This document shows, one piece after another, positions 24,287-35,506 of a stretch of DNA of 64,000 bases. This DNA is from Lathyrus oleraceus. Its lineage: Eukaryota > Streptophyta > Magnoliopsida > Fabales > Fabaceae. Both the position numbers and the translations under genes were made by a program. The number at the start of each line of letters is the position of its first letter. Within the stretch, counting starts at the first letter, position 1. The notes under the pieces are model-generated. The model saw only the letters and a program-made list of their open reading frames with translations, did no database searches and was not told where the DNA came from. The stretch covers positions 87,664,944 through 87,728,943 of the forward strand of contig NC_066582.1 in NCBI RefSeq assembly GCF_024323335.1. The letters are read 5' to 3'.

Positions 24287-25492
24287 TCAAGACTCCTCCT
24301 CACTACCGGCCTCAGAACCGGTCGCCTCATCATCATCCTCATCATCATCATCAGCTCCCACCCCCTCAGAATAGACTGGCACGTCCACGGGCCAATTTGC
24401 ATTAGTCAGAAACTGCTCCCGTGTCATCAAAGCATGTGCACCACTACCCTGCAGCTGCAAACGCTGCATCGAGTCGTGCATGTCAATCATAGCCCTCTGC
24501 GATGCTGCCATCCACTCGAAATTGAATTCACACGCAGCCCGCAGGTATGGATCGACCCTGGGAGTAGAAGCACTAGGACCATCAGAAACCCTAGTGCTAC
24601 CTGAGGCTGCACTGCTGCCGGTGGCCTTAGCTTTGCAGTATTTTGCCACATACCGGTCATCAATAGGAGCCGGGATCCTAACCTGACCCCGAGACGGAAG
24701 TCGCACTCGTGCCTTAATGCACAGGCTCATAATCAAACAAGGGAATGCAAGGGGGCAATTCACCCGAGCCCCCGACTTCAGTCCGCTCTCAATTACCGTC
24801 TTCAGCTCATTGGCAATGATCCTCGCCACATCAATCTCAACATTGGCGAGGATGGAATGTACTAAATGTGCCACAGGGATCGGCACAGTAGATGTGTGGG
24901 ATTTGGGTTGTATGTTGGTCAAAACCAGAAGAAGAATCAGCTGAGCCATGGGAGTCATGTCCTCCCGATGATATCTCATAGGAACCCCAGATGGGTTCGG
25001 CTCAACTGATTTCCCTGGTAAAAGCAGGGCGGCTGTAATTGCTGGGATATCCTTGTGCAGCCGGAGGTCAATATGGTACTGGTCTCTTTCATCAGCACCC
25101 AGCTGAAGCGGCTCCCCGAGGATTTGGTTGATCGTATCCCTGTCAAAAGGAACTGGCCGACCGGCCACTCTAGAGACCCAAGTGAAGGGCTCATCATCAT
25201 CAGGCAATGCGTTAGCGTAGAACTCCCGCACTGTAGCGATGTCATAGTGTTCCAAGGGATTTATCAACCTATCCCATTTCTTTGTATCGATCAACCCGGC
25301 AAAACTCCGATACGTGCCCTGTGGGTTGATCAGAAACCGCTTCTCAGGCAAAATGTTTCGCTTCTCCAAAGCGATGTACCGTGCCGCTTGTTTCGGGCCC
25401 ACAAACTTGTCGTGGTCTAATTGGATCGGCACGGTTCGTGAAGTAGTTGCCGCTCCCTTTCTTTTCTTGCCAGCACTAGCTCTTGACTCCAT
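24287..25492 (-). CDS. e1 downstream ORF, plant-transposon-protein domain, 401 aa, intact
   Basis: The ATG at 25492 is chosen because it follows the conserved TTTTGCAG acceptor-like site and begins the region conserved with e2 (MESR…KKRKG). The frame is uninterrupted to 24287. The core FVGPKQAARYIALEKR, DTKKWDRLINPLEHYDIATV, REFYANALPDDDEPFTW and PSGVPMRYHREDMTPMAQL belongs to the domain annotated in plants as putative plant transposon protein; its biochemical role is unknown. A basic KKRKG near the N-terminus could be a nuclear signal, and the tail is strongly acidic (DDDDEDDDEATGSEAGSEEES region). I see no signal peptide, membrane span or coiled coil typical of an envelope, although it sits where Athila elements carry an env-like ORF. 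It is the one element protein in e1 with no lesion. Confidence 0.8.
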   Translation of the reverse strand: MESRASAGKKRKGAATTSRTVPIQLDHDKFVGPKQAARYIALEKRNILPEKRFLINPQGTYRSFAGLIDTKKWDRLINPLEHYDIATVREFYANALPDDDEPFTWVSRVAGRPVPFDRDTINQILGEPLQLGADERDQYHIDLRLHKDIPAITAALLLPGKSVEPNPSGVPMRYHREDMTPMAQLILLLVLTNIQPKSHTSTVPIPVAHLVHSILANVEIDVARIIANELKTVIESGLKSGARVNCPLAFPCLIMSLCIKARVRLPSRGQVRIPAPIDDRYVAKYCKAKATGSSAASGSTRVSDGPSASTPRVDPYLRAACEFNFEWMAASQRAMIDMHDSMQRLQLQGSGAHALMTREQFLTNANWPVDVPVYSEGVGADDDDEDDDEATGSEAGSEEES

Positions 25493-25493
25493 T

Positions 25494-25944
25494 CTGCAAA
25501 ACAAGAGATAAAGCAACAAACACGAAACAAACAGATTAGAACCAAAACAGTTTTTATAAGGGACTGGTTTGCTCGCTGCTGCTTCGCCTAGCGAAGTGGC
25601 AGCGAATGCTCGCCCCAGGTTCGCCTAGCGAGTGCTAGCGAACCTTACGGGTTTTGGGGTTTTCTGCATTTTCAAAATTGTTTCCCCCAAAACCTGTACA
25701 TACAAGGTTTCCACAGCAAAACCCAATGATTTCTCATGACTATGAATTGTTCTATGCTATTGGGGATACCTAATTTCATGGAAAACCTAAGTAAGAGTAA
25801 ATCCCCAATTTAAAAACCTAAATGCACAACATTGCAAACTCCCAAAATTGCATGCAACCTCAAGGTTCCTATCACACCTATCCTATTTACCATTCAAATT
25901 TGGAAATAAATAATGCAACAAAAGAAACATGCAATAGGGCAAAC
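25494..25944 (-). other. Predicted leader intron before the e1 downstream ORF
   Basis: The donor AAG|GTTTGCCCTA at 25944 and acceptor TTTTGCAG at 25494 are both conserved in e2 (54807 and 55233). The acceptor is one base from the ATG. The 451-bp interval has no ORF and holds two further TCGCTAGGCGA copies (25584-25594, 25621-25631, given on the plus strand). A second possible donor, ATT|GTAAGTATT, lies at 26317. Confidence 0.45.
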
Positions 25945-26109
25945 CTTGAGGTAAACGGATTTGGAAAGGAGAAGTGGGAAGTGTTTGCAATTGACCGACA
26001 CACAAATGTTGTTGATATGGATGCACAGTAGAGAATTTGAGAAGGCAAATCGCACGCTTCAGCAGAACAGTTTAGAAGAATTTTTAGGGTAAGGGCAAAA
26101 CTGCCCTGC

Positions 26110-26205
26110 TGAACTGTTTAAATAGAACAGTACTGGTGCGCTCGCTACTGCCTCGCCTAGCGAACAGCCAGCGAGAGCGCTCGCTGCAGCCTCGCCTAGC
26201 GAGCT
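26110..26205 (-). promoter_or_regulatory. Putative internal promoter of the e1 downstream ORF
   Basis: In element sense, two TCGCTAGGCGA motifs (26202-26192 and 26163-26153) are followed 28 bases later by CTATTTAAAC (26125-26116). The same arrangement occurs in e2 at 54538-54625 with a 28-29 base gap. It mirrors the LTR U3, where the same motif stands about 20 bases ahead of the LTR TATA. Promoter function is inference from this conserved layout. Confidence 0.45.
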
Positions 26206-26379
26206 GCAAGCGAGCATGACAGCAAGTGCTTTTGCAAATGCAGCACTTGCATGTCATCCAGCCTGAAAAAGCACACAATACTCATACAACATCGAACATA
26301 AAACAGGAAATACTTACAATGTTGGGGTGCCTCCCAACTAGCGCTTGTTTAACGTCGGCTAAGCTCGACGGTGCGATGC

Positions 26380-29300
26380 TCACAGAGGAGCATCGAGCGG
26401 CTGAGCACAACTCTCGCGATCCACATGACCGCCGAGATACACTTTCAATCGTTGGCCGTTCACGGTCCAACTGTCTTTCTCGTCCATGTCTTCAATGATA
26501 ATGGCCCCGTATTCTTTTACTTCTTTCACCCGAAATGGCCCGGACCATTTTGATTTCAACTTCCCGGGAAACAACTTCAACCGGGAGTTGAACAATAAGA
26601 CCAATTGTCCGGGCACGAATTCTTTGGTTCGGATCTTCTTGTCATGATATTTCTTGGCTTTTTCCTTGTACAACCAACTTGAGTGGTATGCGGCATTGCG
26701 CATCTCCTCCAACTCAAGTAGTTGTACTTTCCTTTTTTCACCGGCCGACTCATTCTCAAAATTTAAAAATTTGAGGGCCCACAAGGCCTTGTGCTCCAAT
26801 TCAACCGGCAAATGGCAAGTTTTACCAAATACCAATTGAAACGGAGTTAGGCCAATTGGAGCTTTAAAGGCCGTACGGTAGGCCCATAATGCTTCGTCCA
26901 ATTTTTGGGACCACTCTTTTTTAGAACTCGACACGGTTTTTTCTAGGATTCTCTTAATCTCTCGATTAGAGACCTCCGCTTGCCCGTTAGCCTGAGGGTG
27001 GTACGGAGTTGTCACCCTATGCGACACACCATAATGTTTTAGAATTGTTTCCAAAGGTGCATTGCAAAAGTGTGACCCTCCGTCACTTATCAACACTCGG
27101 GGTGTTCCAAAACGAGAAAAGATGTTTTTCTTTAAAAATTTTATCACCGTTTTGGCATCCGCCCGAGGTGAGGCAATCGCCTCAACCCACTTAGAGACAT
27201 AATCAACAGCTACAAGCATGTACTCATTCCCGTAAGAGGGTGGGAAAGGTCCAACAAAATCTATGCCCCAACAATCGAACACTTCCACTTCTTGGATATT
27301 TTGGAGAGGCATCTCATCTCTCTTACCTATCCCACCACTTCTTTGGCAACTGTCACAACTTTGCGCATGGGTATGTGCGTCTTTAAAAATAGTTGGCCAA
27401 TAAAATCCCGATTGAAGAATTTTAGTGGCCGTTCTAACCCCATTATAATGACCGCCATAAGGCGAGTTGTGACAATGCCAAAGGATGCTCTGGGCTTCAT
27501 CACCAGTTACGCATCTCCTTAACAGGTTATCGCTACCCAACTTAAACAAGTATGGGTCATCCCAAACATAATACTTCGCATCCGAAAGGAACTTCCTCTT
27601 TTGGTTCGAAGTTAGATCGGCCGGCACACAACCACTAGCCTTGTGGTTTGCAAAGTCTGCAAACCACGGCCTAACTTGAACCTTAAACAATTTTTCATCA
27701 GGAAATTCTTCCCGGATTTCCTTTTCAGATGCGGTAACCTCGACATTCACCAAGCGGGATAAATGATCCGCTACCAAGTTTTCCGACCCCTTCTTGTCTT
27801 TAATTTCGACATCGAATTCTTGTAACAAGAGGATCCAACGGATGAGCCTTTGCTTCGAATCCGGCTTGGTCAGCAGATATTTAATCGCCGCGTGGTCGGT
27901 GTACACCACGACTTTAGACCCTATAAGATAGGACCTAAACTTTTCTAGCGCATACACTATTGCGAGTAGTTCTTTTTCCGTTGTGGCATAATTTATTTGA
28001 GCCTCGTTAAGAACCTTACTCGCATAATGTATAGCATGAAAAGTTTTGTCCTTTCTTTGGCCAAGTACCGCTCCAACGGCATAGTCACTCGCGTCACACA
28101 TTAGTTCAAAATTTTCATTCCAATTGGGAGCGACTATTATTGGAGCGGTAACCAATTTTTCTTTTAAAACCTCGAAAGCTTGCAAACAATCGTCGGTGAA
28201 GAGAAATACCTGATCTTTGGCGAGTAAATTGCTCAAAGGTTTAGCCACCTTTGAGAAGTCCTTGATGAAGCGCCGGTAGAACCCCGCGTGCCCCAAAAAA
28301 CTACGGATGCCCTTCACATTGACCGGAGGGGGTAATTTTTCAATTACGTCAACTTTAGCTCTATCCACTTCAAGCCCCCTTTTAGAGACTTTGTGGCCTA
28401 GCACAATCCCCTCGGTCACCATAAAGTGACACTTTTCCCAATTCAGCACCAAATTAGTCTTCACACACCTTTCCAACACCGTCTTCAAATTTGCCAAGCA
28501 TAGACTAAACGTCCCACCAAACACCGAGAAGTCATCCATGAAGACTTCCATTGTTTTCTCTATTAGATCGGCAAAAATAGCTTGGACACATCGTTGAAAT
28601 GTCGACGGCGCATTGCAAAGCCCAAAAGGCATTTTTCTGTATGCGAACACTCCAAACGGACACGTGAAAGCCGTCTTCTCATGATCAACCGGGTCAACCG
28701 CAATTTGGTTGTACCCGGAGTAGCCGTCTAAAAAACAGTAGTATTGTTGGCCCGATAGTCTTTCAAGCATTTGATCCATAAATGGGAGTGGAAAATGGTC
28801 CTTACGAGTCGCGGTATTCAACCGTCTATAATCTATACACATTCTCCATCCCGTGGCAACTTTAGTCGGGATCAATTCGTCTTTGTCATTACGGATTACG
28901 GTCATTCCACCCTTCTTCGGAACCACGTGCACGGGACTAACCCACGGACTATCCGAGATCGGGTAAATCATTCCCGCATCCAAAAGCTTCACCACTTCCT
29001 TTCTTACAACCTCTTTCATCGTAGGATTTAAGCGGCGTTGTGGTTGAGCCACCGGCTTGAAATCCTCCTCCATCAAAATCTTGTGCATACAATAGGATGG
29101 ACTAATTCCTTTAAGATCGGAAAGAGTCCAACCCATAGCTTCTTGATTTGTCTTTAGCACAAATATGAGACGGGCTTCTTCTTCAATTGTCAAAAGGTTG
29201 CTTATGATAACCGGCTTGTCCTCGGTATCATCAAGGAATACATATTTCAACGTCGAAGGTAACTCTTTTAATTCAATTGACGCTTTCTCGTCAATTACCT

Positions 29301-30351
29301 CCTTCTTCAAATTTTCTTCCTCTACTTCCCACGGTTGTAGGTCTTCCAAGCTATCAAGTTCCTTCAAGCATTCCTCAAGAGCTAGCTCCTCTTCAACAGT
29401 GAAAACCTCCAATGAGTCGTCGAGAGCTAACTCCATAGGAGATATCTCGTGAATATGCTTTGAAACTTCCATAATAGCGTCTTCGATCACATCGATTCAA
29501 AAGCTATCATGTCTATCCTTGGAATGCTTCATCGCCTCGAATAGATCAAAGGTGACCTCCTCATTTTGAACACGCACCTTCATTAAACCGTCATCAACAT
29601 CAATCATCATTCTTGCGGTCTTCATGAATGGTCGGCCCAATATGAGCGGAGCATCATCATCTTCCTCCATATCAATTACAATGAAATCCACCGGGAAGAA
29701 GAATTTGTCGACCTTTACCAACACATCTTGGGCTACGCCATGAGGATGGGTTGTCGACTTATCCGCCAATTGTAATGTCATTCGGATAGACTTAATCTCG
29801 ATGTTGCCAAGCCTCTTGATAATTGACAAAGGTATAAGATTTATGCTCGACCCCAAGTCAATAAGTCCCTTTCCGACATACACATCACCAATTTTAACCG
29901 GCAATGTAACTCTTCCCGGATCAACCTCTTTCTTAGGAAGCGTCCTTTGAATGATGGCACTACAGCTCGCATCAAGGACGATGGTCTCCGGTTCCGTATA
30001 CCTCCGCTTTTTGGTTAGTATGTCCTTCATGAACTTGGCATACTTTGGCATTTGTTCCAAAGCTTCAGCAAACGGAATGTTTATTTGTAATTGCTTAAAA
30101 ATATCCATGAACCGGGCGTAATGCCGTTCATTCTCCCTTTTTGACGGGGCGTGAGGGTAAGGAAGGTTTTGGACAGGAGTAGCGCTCACTACCTCCTTCC
30201 CTTTCGCTATTCTAGCGCTTTTCCATCTCGGCTTCTTCACTACCTTCCTTATTACCTCATCATTTTTATTCTCCTCAATCTCCACATTTTTTTCATTTTC
30301 AACTTCACCATTATTTTTATTCTTTTCAACTACTTCCTCATCACTCCACAC
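26380..30351 (-). pseudogene. e1 pol: protease, reverse transcriptase, RNase H, integrase
   Basis: This continues gag after the frameshift near 30375. Protease has KGLIDLGSSINLIPLS, with the Athila-style DLGSS at the catalytic Asp. A TGA at about 29494 then interrupts the frame (e2 has Arg here), and it reopens to 26380. RT shows [34 protein letters not shown] and the catalytic FMDDFSVFG. RNase H has [24 protein letters not shown] and [10 protein letters not shown]. Integrase has the H-H-C-C zinc site ([13 protein letters not shown] … CDSCQRSGG) and the D-D-E core in [17 protein letters not shown] and [15 protein letters not shown]. It ends at the same LDAPL stop as e2. Only one stop and one frameshift mark it as dead. 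Confidence 0.9.
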
Positions 30352-30353
30352 TC

Positions 30354-31901
30354 CTACTTCACCATCAACATTTCTTCCACTATTTCCTCCTCAATCTCCT
30401 TCTCTTTCTCTCTTTTTTCACTCGCCATTCTTTTTTCGTTTTCACTACCCAACTCCCTTCCACTTCTCGTCACAATCGCCTTACAATGCTCCTTAGGATT
30501 TGTTTGCGTATTGGCCGAGAAAGAAGGACCGGTTTGTTGTTCAGCTAGTTGCTTGGCAAGTTGCCCCACTTGAGTTTCAAGATTTTTTATGGCCGCGTCA
30601 TTACTCTTTTGATTGGCCATTGACATTTGCATGAATTGCGTCAATGTCTCTTCCAATTTAGAATTGACTACCGGCGGTTGTTGAGATTGATACGGATTTT
30701 GGGGAGGATTTTGACGGCTAGAAGAACCACCTCCATAACCTTGGTTATGATAATAGTTGCTTCTAGGTTGGAACCCTTGGTTCCCTTGGAATTGTTGTTG
30801 TTGTTGTTGTTGTTGTTGAGGGTGCGGTTGATAAGGTTGTTGTTGTCTTGGTTGATAGTCCCGTTGATTGGCCATATAGTTCACTTCGTCAAAGCCGGGA
30901 GGTGGACAAAATCCGGTGTCATGTTCACCTTTACAAAGTTCACAACAAGCTATTTGTTTAACTTTTGACGGTTCTCTTAACTCTTTGATTTGTTGCGTTA
31001 AAAGTTCCACTTGTTGTGAGATGAGCTTGTTTTGGGCAAGTATGGCATCATTTGTCCCTAACTCAAGCACTCCCGCCTTCTTCAAAGAACTTCCACGACT
31101 TTGACTTTGAAGATCATTCAAAGCCATACGGTTGATAATGTTGGTGGCTTCTTCGGCACTCTTTGACATCAACGAGCCACCCGAGGTGGCATCCAACAAC
31201 GTCTTACAGTTTGGTTGAAGTCCATTTCTGAAGATATGGATTTGAGTTAATTCATCAAATCCATGCCCTTTACATTTCCTTAGCATGGACTTGAATCTCT
31301 CCCACGCTTCATTCAACGATTCACTGGTTCCTTGAGAAAACACCGAGATGGCCGTCTTCGATTCCATGAATCGGTTATGAGAGAAAAATCTTTCAATGAA
31401 TTTCTCCTCTAACACATTCCAATCTGTCATTACGGCAGGTGTTTGATCGAGATACCAATCCTTTGCTTTACCGAGCAAAGCGTGAGGAAATAAACGTCTG
31501 AACAACGGAAGCTCCTGAGCCTGATCCACTCCGGCAGCCAATGCTATCTCATAGAATTTTGTGAGAAAAGCAAATGGGTCTTCATGGTCCATTCCGGTGA
31601 ATGGACTCCCATACAATAAATTCAGAGTTCCCGTCTTCATCTCAGCTTGCCTTCCTGTGTGGTTAGCAAACTGAGCGGTGTTCCTTGGACTGTTGATACA
31701 TGGAGTAGAAATCGGTGGTGGTGGTTGTGGCTCCATGTTTGGAACGAATGTGTGTGGATTGGTGGTTGAAGAACTTTCTCCTTGCTCTTGGCGTTGCCTA
31801 GCCTGTTGCCTCCTACGTCTTGTTTTGCTATTGAGCCTCCTTGCGGTTCTCTCGATCTCAGGATCAAAAAGAAGTTCGTCCACAGGGATTTTCCCTCGCA
31901 T
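30354..31901 (-). pseudogene. e1 gag (start of gag-pol), frameshifted at its end
   Basis: Gag forms the particle that packages element RNA. I start it at the ATG at 31901 (MRGKIPVDELLFDPEIERTA); the frame is open further upstream without a better ATG. The retrotransposon gag core is at about residues 90-220, with LPLFRRLFPHALLGKAKDWY and WERFKSMLRKCKGHGFD. A zinc knuckle CELCKGEHDTGFC lies near residue 320. A Q/N/P-rich linker includes a run of nine Q. In e2 the same frame continues into protease. Here a small deletion near 30375 shifts the frame and the ORF stops at 30354. Confidence 0.88.
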
Positions 31902-32005
31902 AAAACGTAAGCTGCACACTAAACCAAACGAATTACAAGCACAAGTCAAAAATTCACAAGCTAAAACTTAAACAACCAATGCGATGCTCGCAATATCAAT
32001 TTACA

Positions 32006-32024
32006 ATCCCCGGCAACGGCGCCA
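32006..32024 (-). other. Primer-binding site of e1
   Basis: TGGCGCCGTTGCCGGGGAT lies three bases inside the 5' LTR and is complementary to the 3' end of plant tRNA-Asp (…CCCCGGCAACGGCGCCA), the primer used by Athila-type elements. Confidence 0.85.
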
Positions 32025-32027
32025 TTT

Positions 32028-33529
32028 TGTTGAGACAGTTTTTAAGTGTCGGGTTTTGTTATCGTATCCACAGAGATTGTAAGATATCGCTGCCGTTCAA
32101 TGGTTGAATTAATCTTAACTTAAAGTAACACTAGGGTTTTGGGTTTTAATCAAGTTATCTTGCATACAAAGTAATTAATTGCGGTAAAAGTTACGTTTTG
32201 ATTAATATGAGAAATATTGTCAGAGTTAGGTTTCAATGATTACATTTGCTTTGCATGTTTTTGCACGGTCAACAATATTATAAACTCCTTTAGATGATAA
32301 ATAATTTCACAAAGTCCTCTCAATGCGTTTCTCTCGAACACCCATTGTGAGTTTTGTGATTTTGATCCATTGTTTCTCTCGAACACAATCTATCAAAAAG
32401 ACAACGTTTTGGTTCAACCTTATGGTGAACAAAATCATTCGTTACTATCTCTAGCTAACAAACAAGTTTGGATGAAAACCTAGGTCAAGAATCGATAAAC
32501 ATCTCTCGATCAAATACCAACACAAAGAGTTTTAAATAGAAACAAAGTTTTCATCATATATTTACCGTTAAAGAGTTTACAAATGAGGATCCTTACATTT
32601 ACACACAAAGCTTGGAAATCACCTACATCTAACCTTGACAAATGGAGACTTAGCTACTCATTTTCATGGTAGCTTGGTCGGCAAGTAAGAAAAGAGGGTT
32701 GATCAACATCCCAGTCGAATGATCGAAGTTGGATGGGAATCCACCTTCTTTTTGTGGAAGATGGTTGCTAGATGAAGAGAAATGAAATTAGGGCATCAAA
32801 AATCCCTCCAAACAATGCTGTAAAATATCTAAGAGAAAGTACAAAAAATGGAAAAGTTGGTAAAAAGTGGTATGGGCACAAAAAGTGGCACCTGCTACTT
32901 ATAGACAAGTGCAGAACTGTCACGTTCGCTAGGCGAGCAGAATGGCTCGCCTAGCGAAGGCCAAAAATGGGCACAAAATGCCCCTGCGCCCAGAGAAAAC
33001 TGGGCCTGTGGAACTGTCATGTTCGCCTAGCGAACAGACCTTCGCCTAGCGAAGAACTCGCTTCAACCTTCGCCCCAGCGAGGTTGAGAGGTTTTGCTAC
33101 TGGAATGCTCGCTGGGGACTCGCTAGAGCCTCGCCTAGCGAGCTAGTGCTGGCTGCTCATTTCACCAAAACAGACTGAATTCGCTGCCACTTCGCCTTCA
33201 GTTCGCCTAGCGAATTAATTAACCAATTTACTGGAGCCTTTCGCCAGGAGCTCGCCTAGCGAAGGTTTTGCTTCGCCACATCCTCGCCTAGCGAGCTGGC
33301 AGATGAAATGCTCCTTTGCTTTGGTTCCTTTGCCAATTCTCTTGTGTCTTTATTATCAATTAATTCATGCCTTTCCTGCACAATAACAAACACATCAAAG
33401 GCACCAAGCTTGTTTATCAATGTACGCATTCCATGTAAAATAAATGTGATTTTGGCAATTTGAGCAAGGCAAAAGAGTGAAAGATGCCCACATATGATAG
33501 CTCAAATAAGCACTTTTGGGCATCTAACA
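32028..33529 (-). mobile_element. 5' LTR of e1
   Basis: In element sense it starts TGTTAGATGCCCAAAAGTGC and ends in TGTCTCAACA-type terminal bases. The U3 part holds eight exact copies of TCGCTAGGCGA (seven direct, one inverted) at 32926-33294, then the TATA box CTATAAGTAG (32904-32895). Confidence 0.92.
32895..32958 (-). promoter_or_regulatory. e1 LTR promoter core: hairpin motif pair and TATA box
   Basis: The 14-bp arms TTCGCTAGGCGAGC and GCTCGCCTAGCGAA (32925-32958) are a perfect inverted repeat around six bases. About 20 bases downstream in element sense is CTATAAGTAG. The copy in the other LTR has the same hairpin, but its TATA reads CTATATGTAG (22140-22131). Confidence 0.65.
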
Positions 33530-33534
33530 ACCAG

Positions 33535-34274
33535 CTCCCACACCTATTGATCCATTAGTTAAACTACATGCTGATAATGGCAAAGCTTTTGAAGATATTG
33601 GAGTTTATAGACGATTAATAGGTCGTCTGCTGTACCTTAACACCACATGCCCAGACATTACTTATGTCATGCAACAACTCAGCCAGTTTCTTCACAATCC
33701 AACAATGGCACACTACCATGCTGCTTGTAGAATCATACGCTACTTGAAGAATAACCCTGGTAGAGGAATTCTGTTTCGTAGGAATGCTGAACTACAACTT
33801 CTTGGCTTCTCAGATTCTGATTGGGCAGGCTGCATTGATTCAAGGAGGTCCATTTCAGGATATTGCTTCTTCCTTGGTACTTCTCTCATATTGTGGCGTG
33901 CAAAGAAACAAGATACTATTTCCAGATCATCATCGGAGGTTGAGTATCGGGCGCTGTCATTTGCCACATGTGAATTGCTTTGGTTGATAGTCCTTATGAA
34001 GGAGCTGCACATCACATGTACCAAACTTCCTGTCCTCTATTGTGACAGCCAAAGCGCAATGCATATTGCGTCCAATCCGGTGTTTCATGAACGAACTAAA
34101 CATCTCGAAATCGATTGCCACTTGGTCCATGAAAAACTTCAGCAAGACTTACTTCGGCTCCTACCTATTTTCACTCATGAGCAGCTTGCTGATTTTCTAA
34201 CTAAAGCATTACCAACTTCAACTTTCAACAAGTTTATTTCCAAGCTTGGCATGATCAACATTCACCATGCTTAG
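33535..34274 (+). pseudogene. Copia pol, C-terminal part: RNase H and tail
   Basis: This is the continuation of the copia frame after the nested insertion. It opens with PTPIDPLVKLH, the linker that follows GSKP in copia RT. The connection block LIGRLLYLNTTCPD and RNase H follow: GFSDSDWAGCIDSRRS (catalytic Asp), SSSEVEYRAL (catalytic Glu) and LYCDSQSAMHIASNPV (Asp), then HERTKHLEIDCHLVHEK and the TKAL tail. It ends with a natural stop at 34272-34274, 12 bases before the 3' LTR. No stop lies within this piece; the element is disabled by the three upstream stops and the insertion. Confidence 0.9.
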
Positions 34275-34278
34275 CTTG

Positions 34279-34286
34279 AGAGGGGC
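34279..34286 (+). other. Polypurine tract of the outer copia element
   Basis: GAGAGGGGC directly precedes the TGTTAAG start of the 3' LTR. Confidence 0.75.
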
Positions 34287-34543
34287 TGTTAAGATTAACT
34301 ACTTTAATCATTGTAGATTAAATTAGTTGATTAATACAGATGGTTAGACCATTGTTAGTTGTATGGTTATTTGGTTAGTTAGCACCATTTTGATTCACTG
34401 TAATGTGATAAGGGTGTACTATATAAGAGCTGTATTACCACATTTACATAATCCAATAAAGCTATGATTCTTCTTTCTTGATATTTCTTTCTCTTTTCTT
34501 TCTGTTATCTTTTCTCCATTGATGAAATAGCTTCATCATAATA
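34287..34543 (+). mobile_element. 3' LTR of the outer copia element
   Basis: It aligns end to end with 17292-17548 with about 11 substitutions and no gaps, and is followed by the AGTAT duplication. Confidence 0.9.
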
Positions 34544-34548
34544 AGTAT

Positions 34549-34879
34549 TGCATTAAACCATCTTTTTATATATTTGATTAGCTCAAATTGACAACCTAAG
34601 GTGCACATTTAAAAATAAAATAAAAAATTGTTCGGATTATACTATTAAATATAGGATTGACCACTTATTATGAAAAGAAAAGTTATTGATTTGCATTCAT
34701 ATAATTAAGCATGATCGATAGGTAGTACATGAGAGTTCTGTCACTATTGAGATGCAAACCATTCTTTATTTACAAGTACATATATGATGAGATCCACGAC
34801 GAAACTAGCTTAATGTTAATTCAGAATTTAAGATCTACCGATGCATCCGAATCCATGATTGAAGTTATGCATTTGGAGT
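34549..34879. other. Intergenic sequence and ENOD93-A 3' flank
   Basis: From about 34663 this matches the 3' flank of ENOD93-B (from about 62312), including the AAACTAGCTTAATGTT block. It is therefore part of the duplicated unit. No gene lies in it. Confidence 0.6.
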
Positions 34880-35506
34880 TCATGCATTGGAGGTACGGTT
34901 GATGGAGTTCTTCCTCGCAGTTGCCAAGACAGTCTTGTCAGCTACAATGAAATATGCTGCTCCAGCCACTAGAAACAAACAGAATATGAGAGTAAGTATC
35001 CAACAAACAATGATTGTGAGGAGAATAGTAGCTCAATGTTTTGACAATAAAGAAGACAAAACTAACCTGTTGAAATAATGAGAGCTTGAGCAGTGTGATT
35101 GAGGTTGGCTCTTGCCCAAGGTAGCATCCTAACACTAGCCAGCTGCATATCAAAAACCTCTTAGAATATTTCAAAATGTAAACTAATAATGAGATCTGTG
35201 TGAAAAAGATGAAAGAAAATAGAAAAGGTAGGATAGGAGGAGGAGTTACAGTTGGAATGGCAGTGGCAATAGTAGCAACAACAGCAGCCTTAGCTCCAGC
35301 CATCACACCTTCTGTTTACACAACAAATGGAGAAACAAAAAACTAAATAAAAGCAAAGGAAAAACAAAAGATTGATTCATAGTCATCATTAAAGTTAAGT
35401 ATGCATTACCATGAGAACAGCGCTTGGCCACGGCCATCCTCTGATCTAGATAAGCCAAACTAGTTCTCTCAAGTGGAGAGTTAGCAGCAACATTTCCCTT
35501 TGCCAT
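34880..35506 (-). CDS. ENOD93: Early nodulin 93 (ENOD93), copy A, four exons, 107 aa
   Basis: Exons are 35506-35410, 35311-35250, 35142-35067 and 34968-34880, joined by introns that all begin GT and end AG; the phases add up to a 107-residue protein. It starts MAKGNVAANSPLERTSLAYL, includes the family signature KRCSHEGVMAGAKAAVVAT and LPWARANLNHTAQALIIST, and ends RTSNA. Two hydrophobic stretches (about residues 36-53 and 70-88) could be membrane helices. ENOD93 was first found as a nodule-induced transcript; recent work links the family to mitochondria and cytochrome c oxidase, which I cite from general knowledge. A TATA box (CTATAAATA, 35617-35609) lies about 100 bases upstream. Copy B is at 62533-63162, with eight residue differences. 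No lesion is seen. Confidence 0.9.

Larger units (their letters stand above)
21264..33529 (-). mobile_element. Athila-lineage (Cyclops-like) Ty3 retrotransposon e1, full length
   Basis: The 12,266-bp element has 1502-bp LTRs, a tRNA-Asp-type primer site, gag-pol, a 401-codon downstream ORF, a polypurine tract and a perfect ACCAG duplication (21259-21263 and 33530-33534). The size, the LTR length near 1.5 kb and the extra ORF after pol fit the Cyclops elements described from pea; that name is from memory of the family, not a search. The LTRs differ at two positions only (22016 versus 32780, 22135 versus 32899), so it inserted very recently. Gag-pol carries one frameshift and one stop. Confidence 0.92.
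17292..34543 (+). mobile_element. Ty1-copia retrotransposon, complete but split by a nested Athila/Cyclops insertion
   Basis: Two 257-bp LTRs (17292-17548 and 34287-34543) are flanked by a 5-bp duplication AGTAT at 17287-17291 and 34544-34548. Removing the 12,266-bp insertion and one copy of its duplication leaves an element of about 4.98 kb, normal for Ty1-copia. The LTRs differ at about 11 of 257 positions by eye, much more than those of the nested element, so it is clearly the older insertion. One gag-pol frame runs through the element with three in-frame stops and no frameshift. Confidence 0.93.

Noticed and set aside
32006..32024. Possible tRNA-Asp gene fragment
   Set aside because: Only the 3' acceptor-end complement is present, next to an LTR, as expected for a primer-binding site; no cloverleaf surrounds it.
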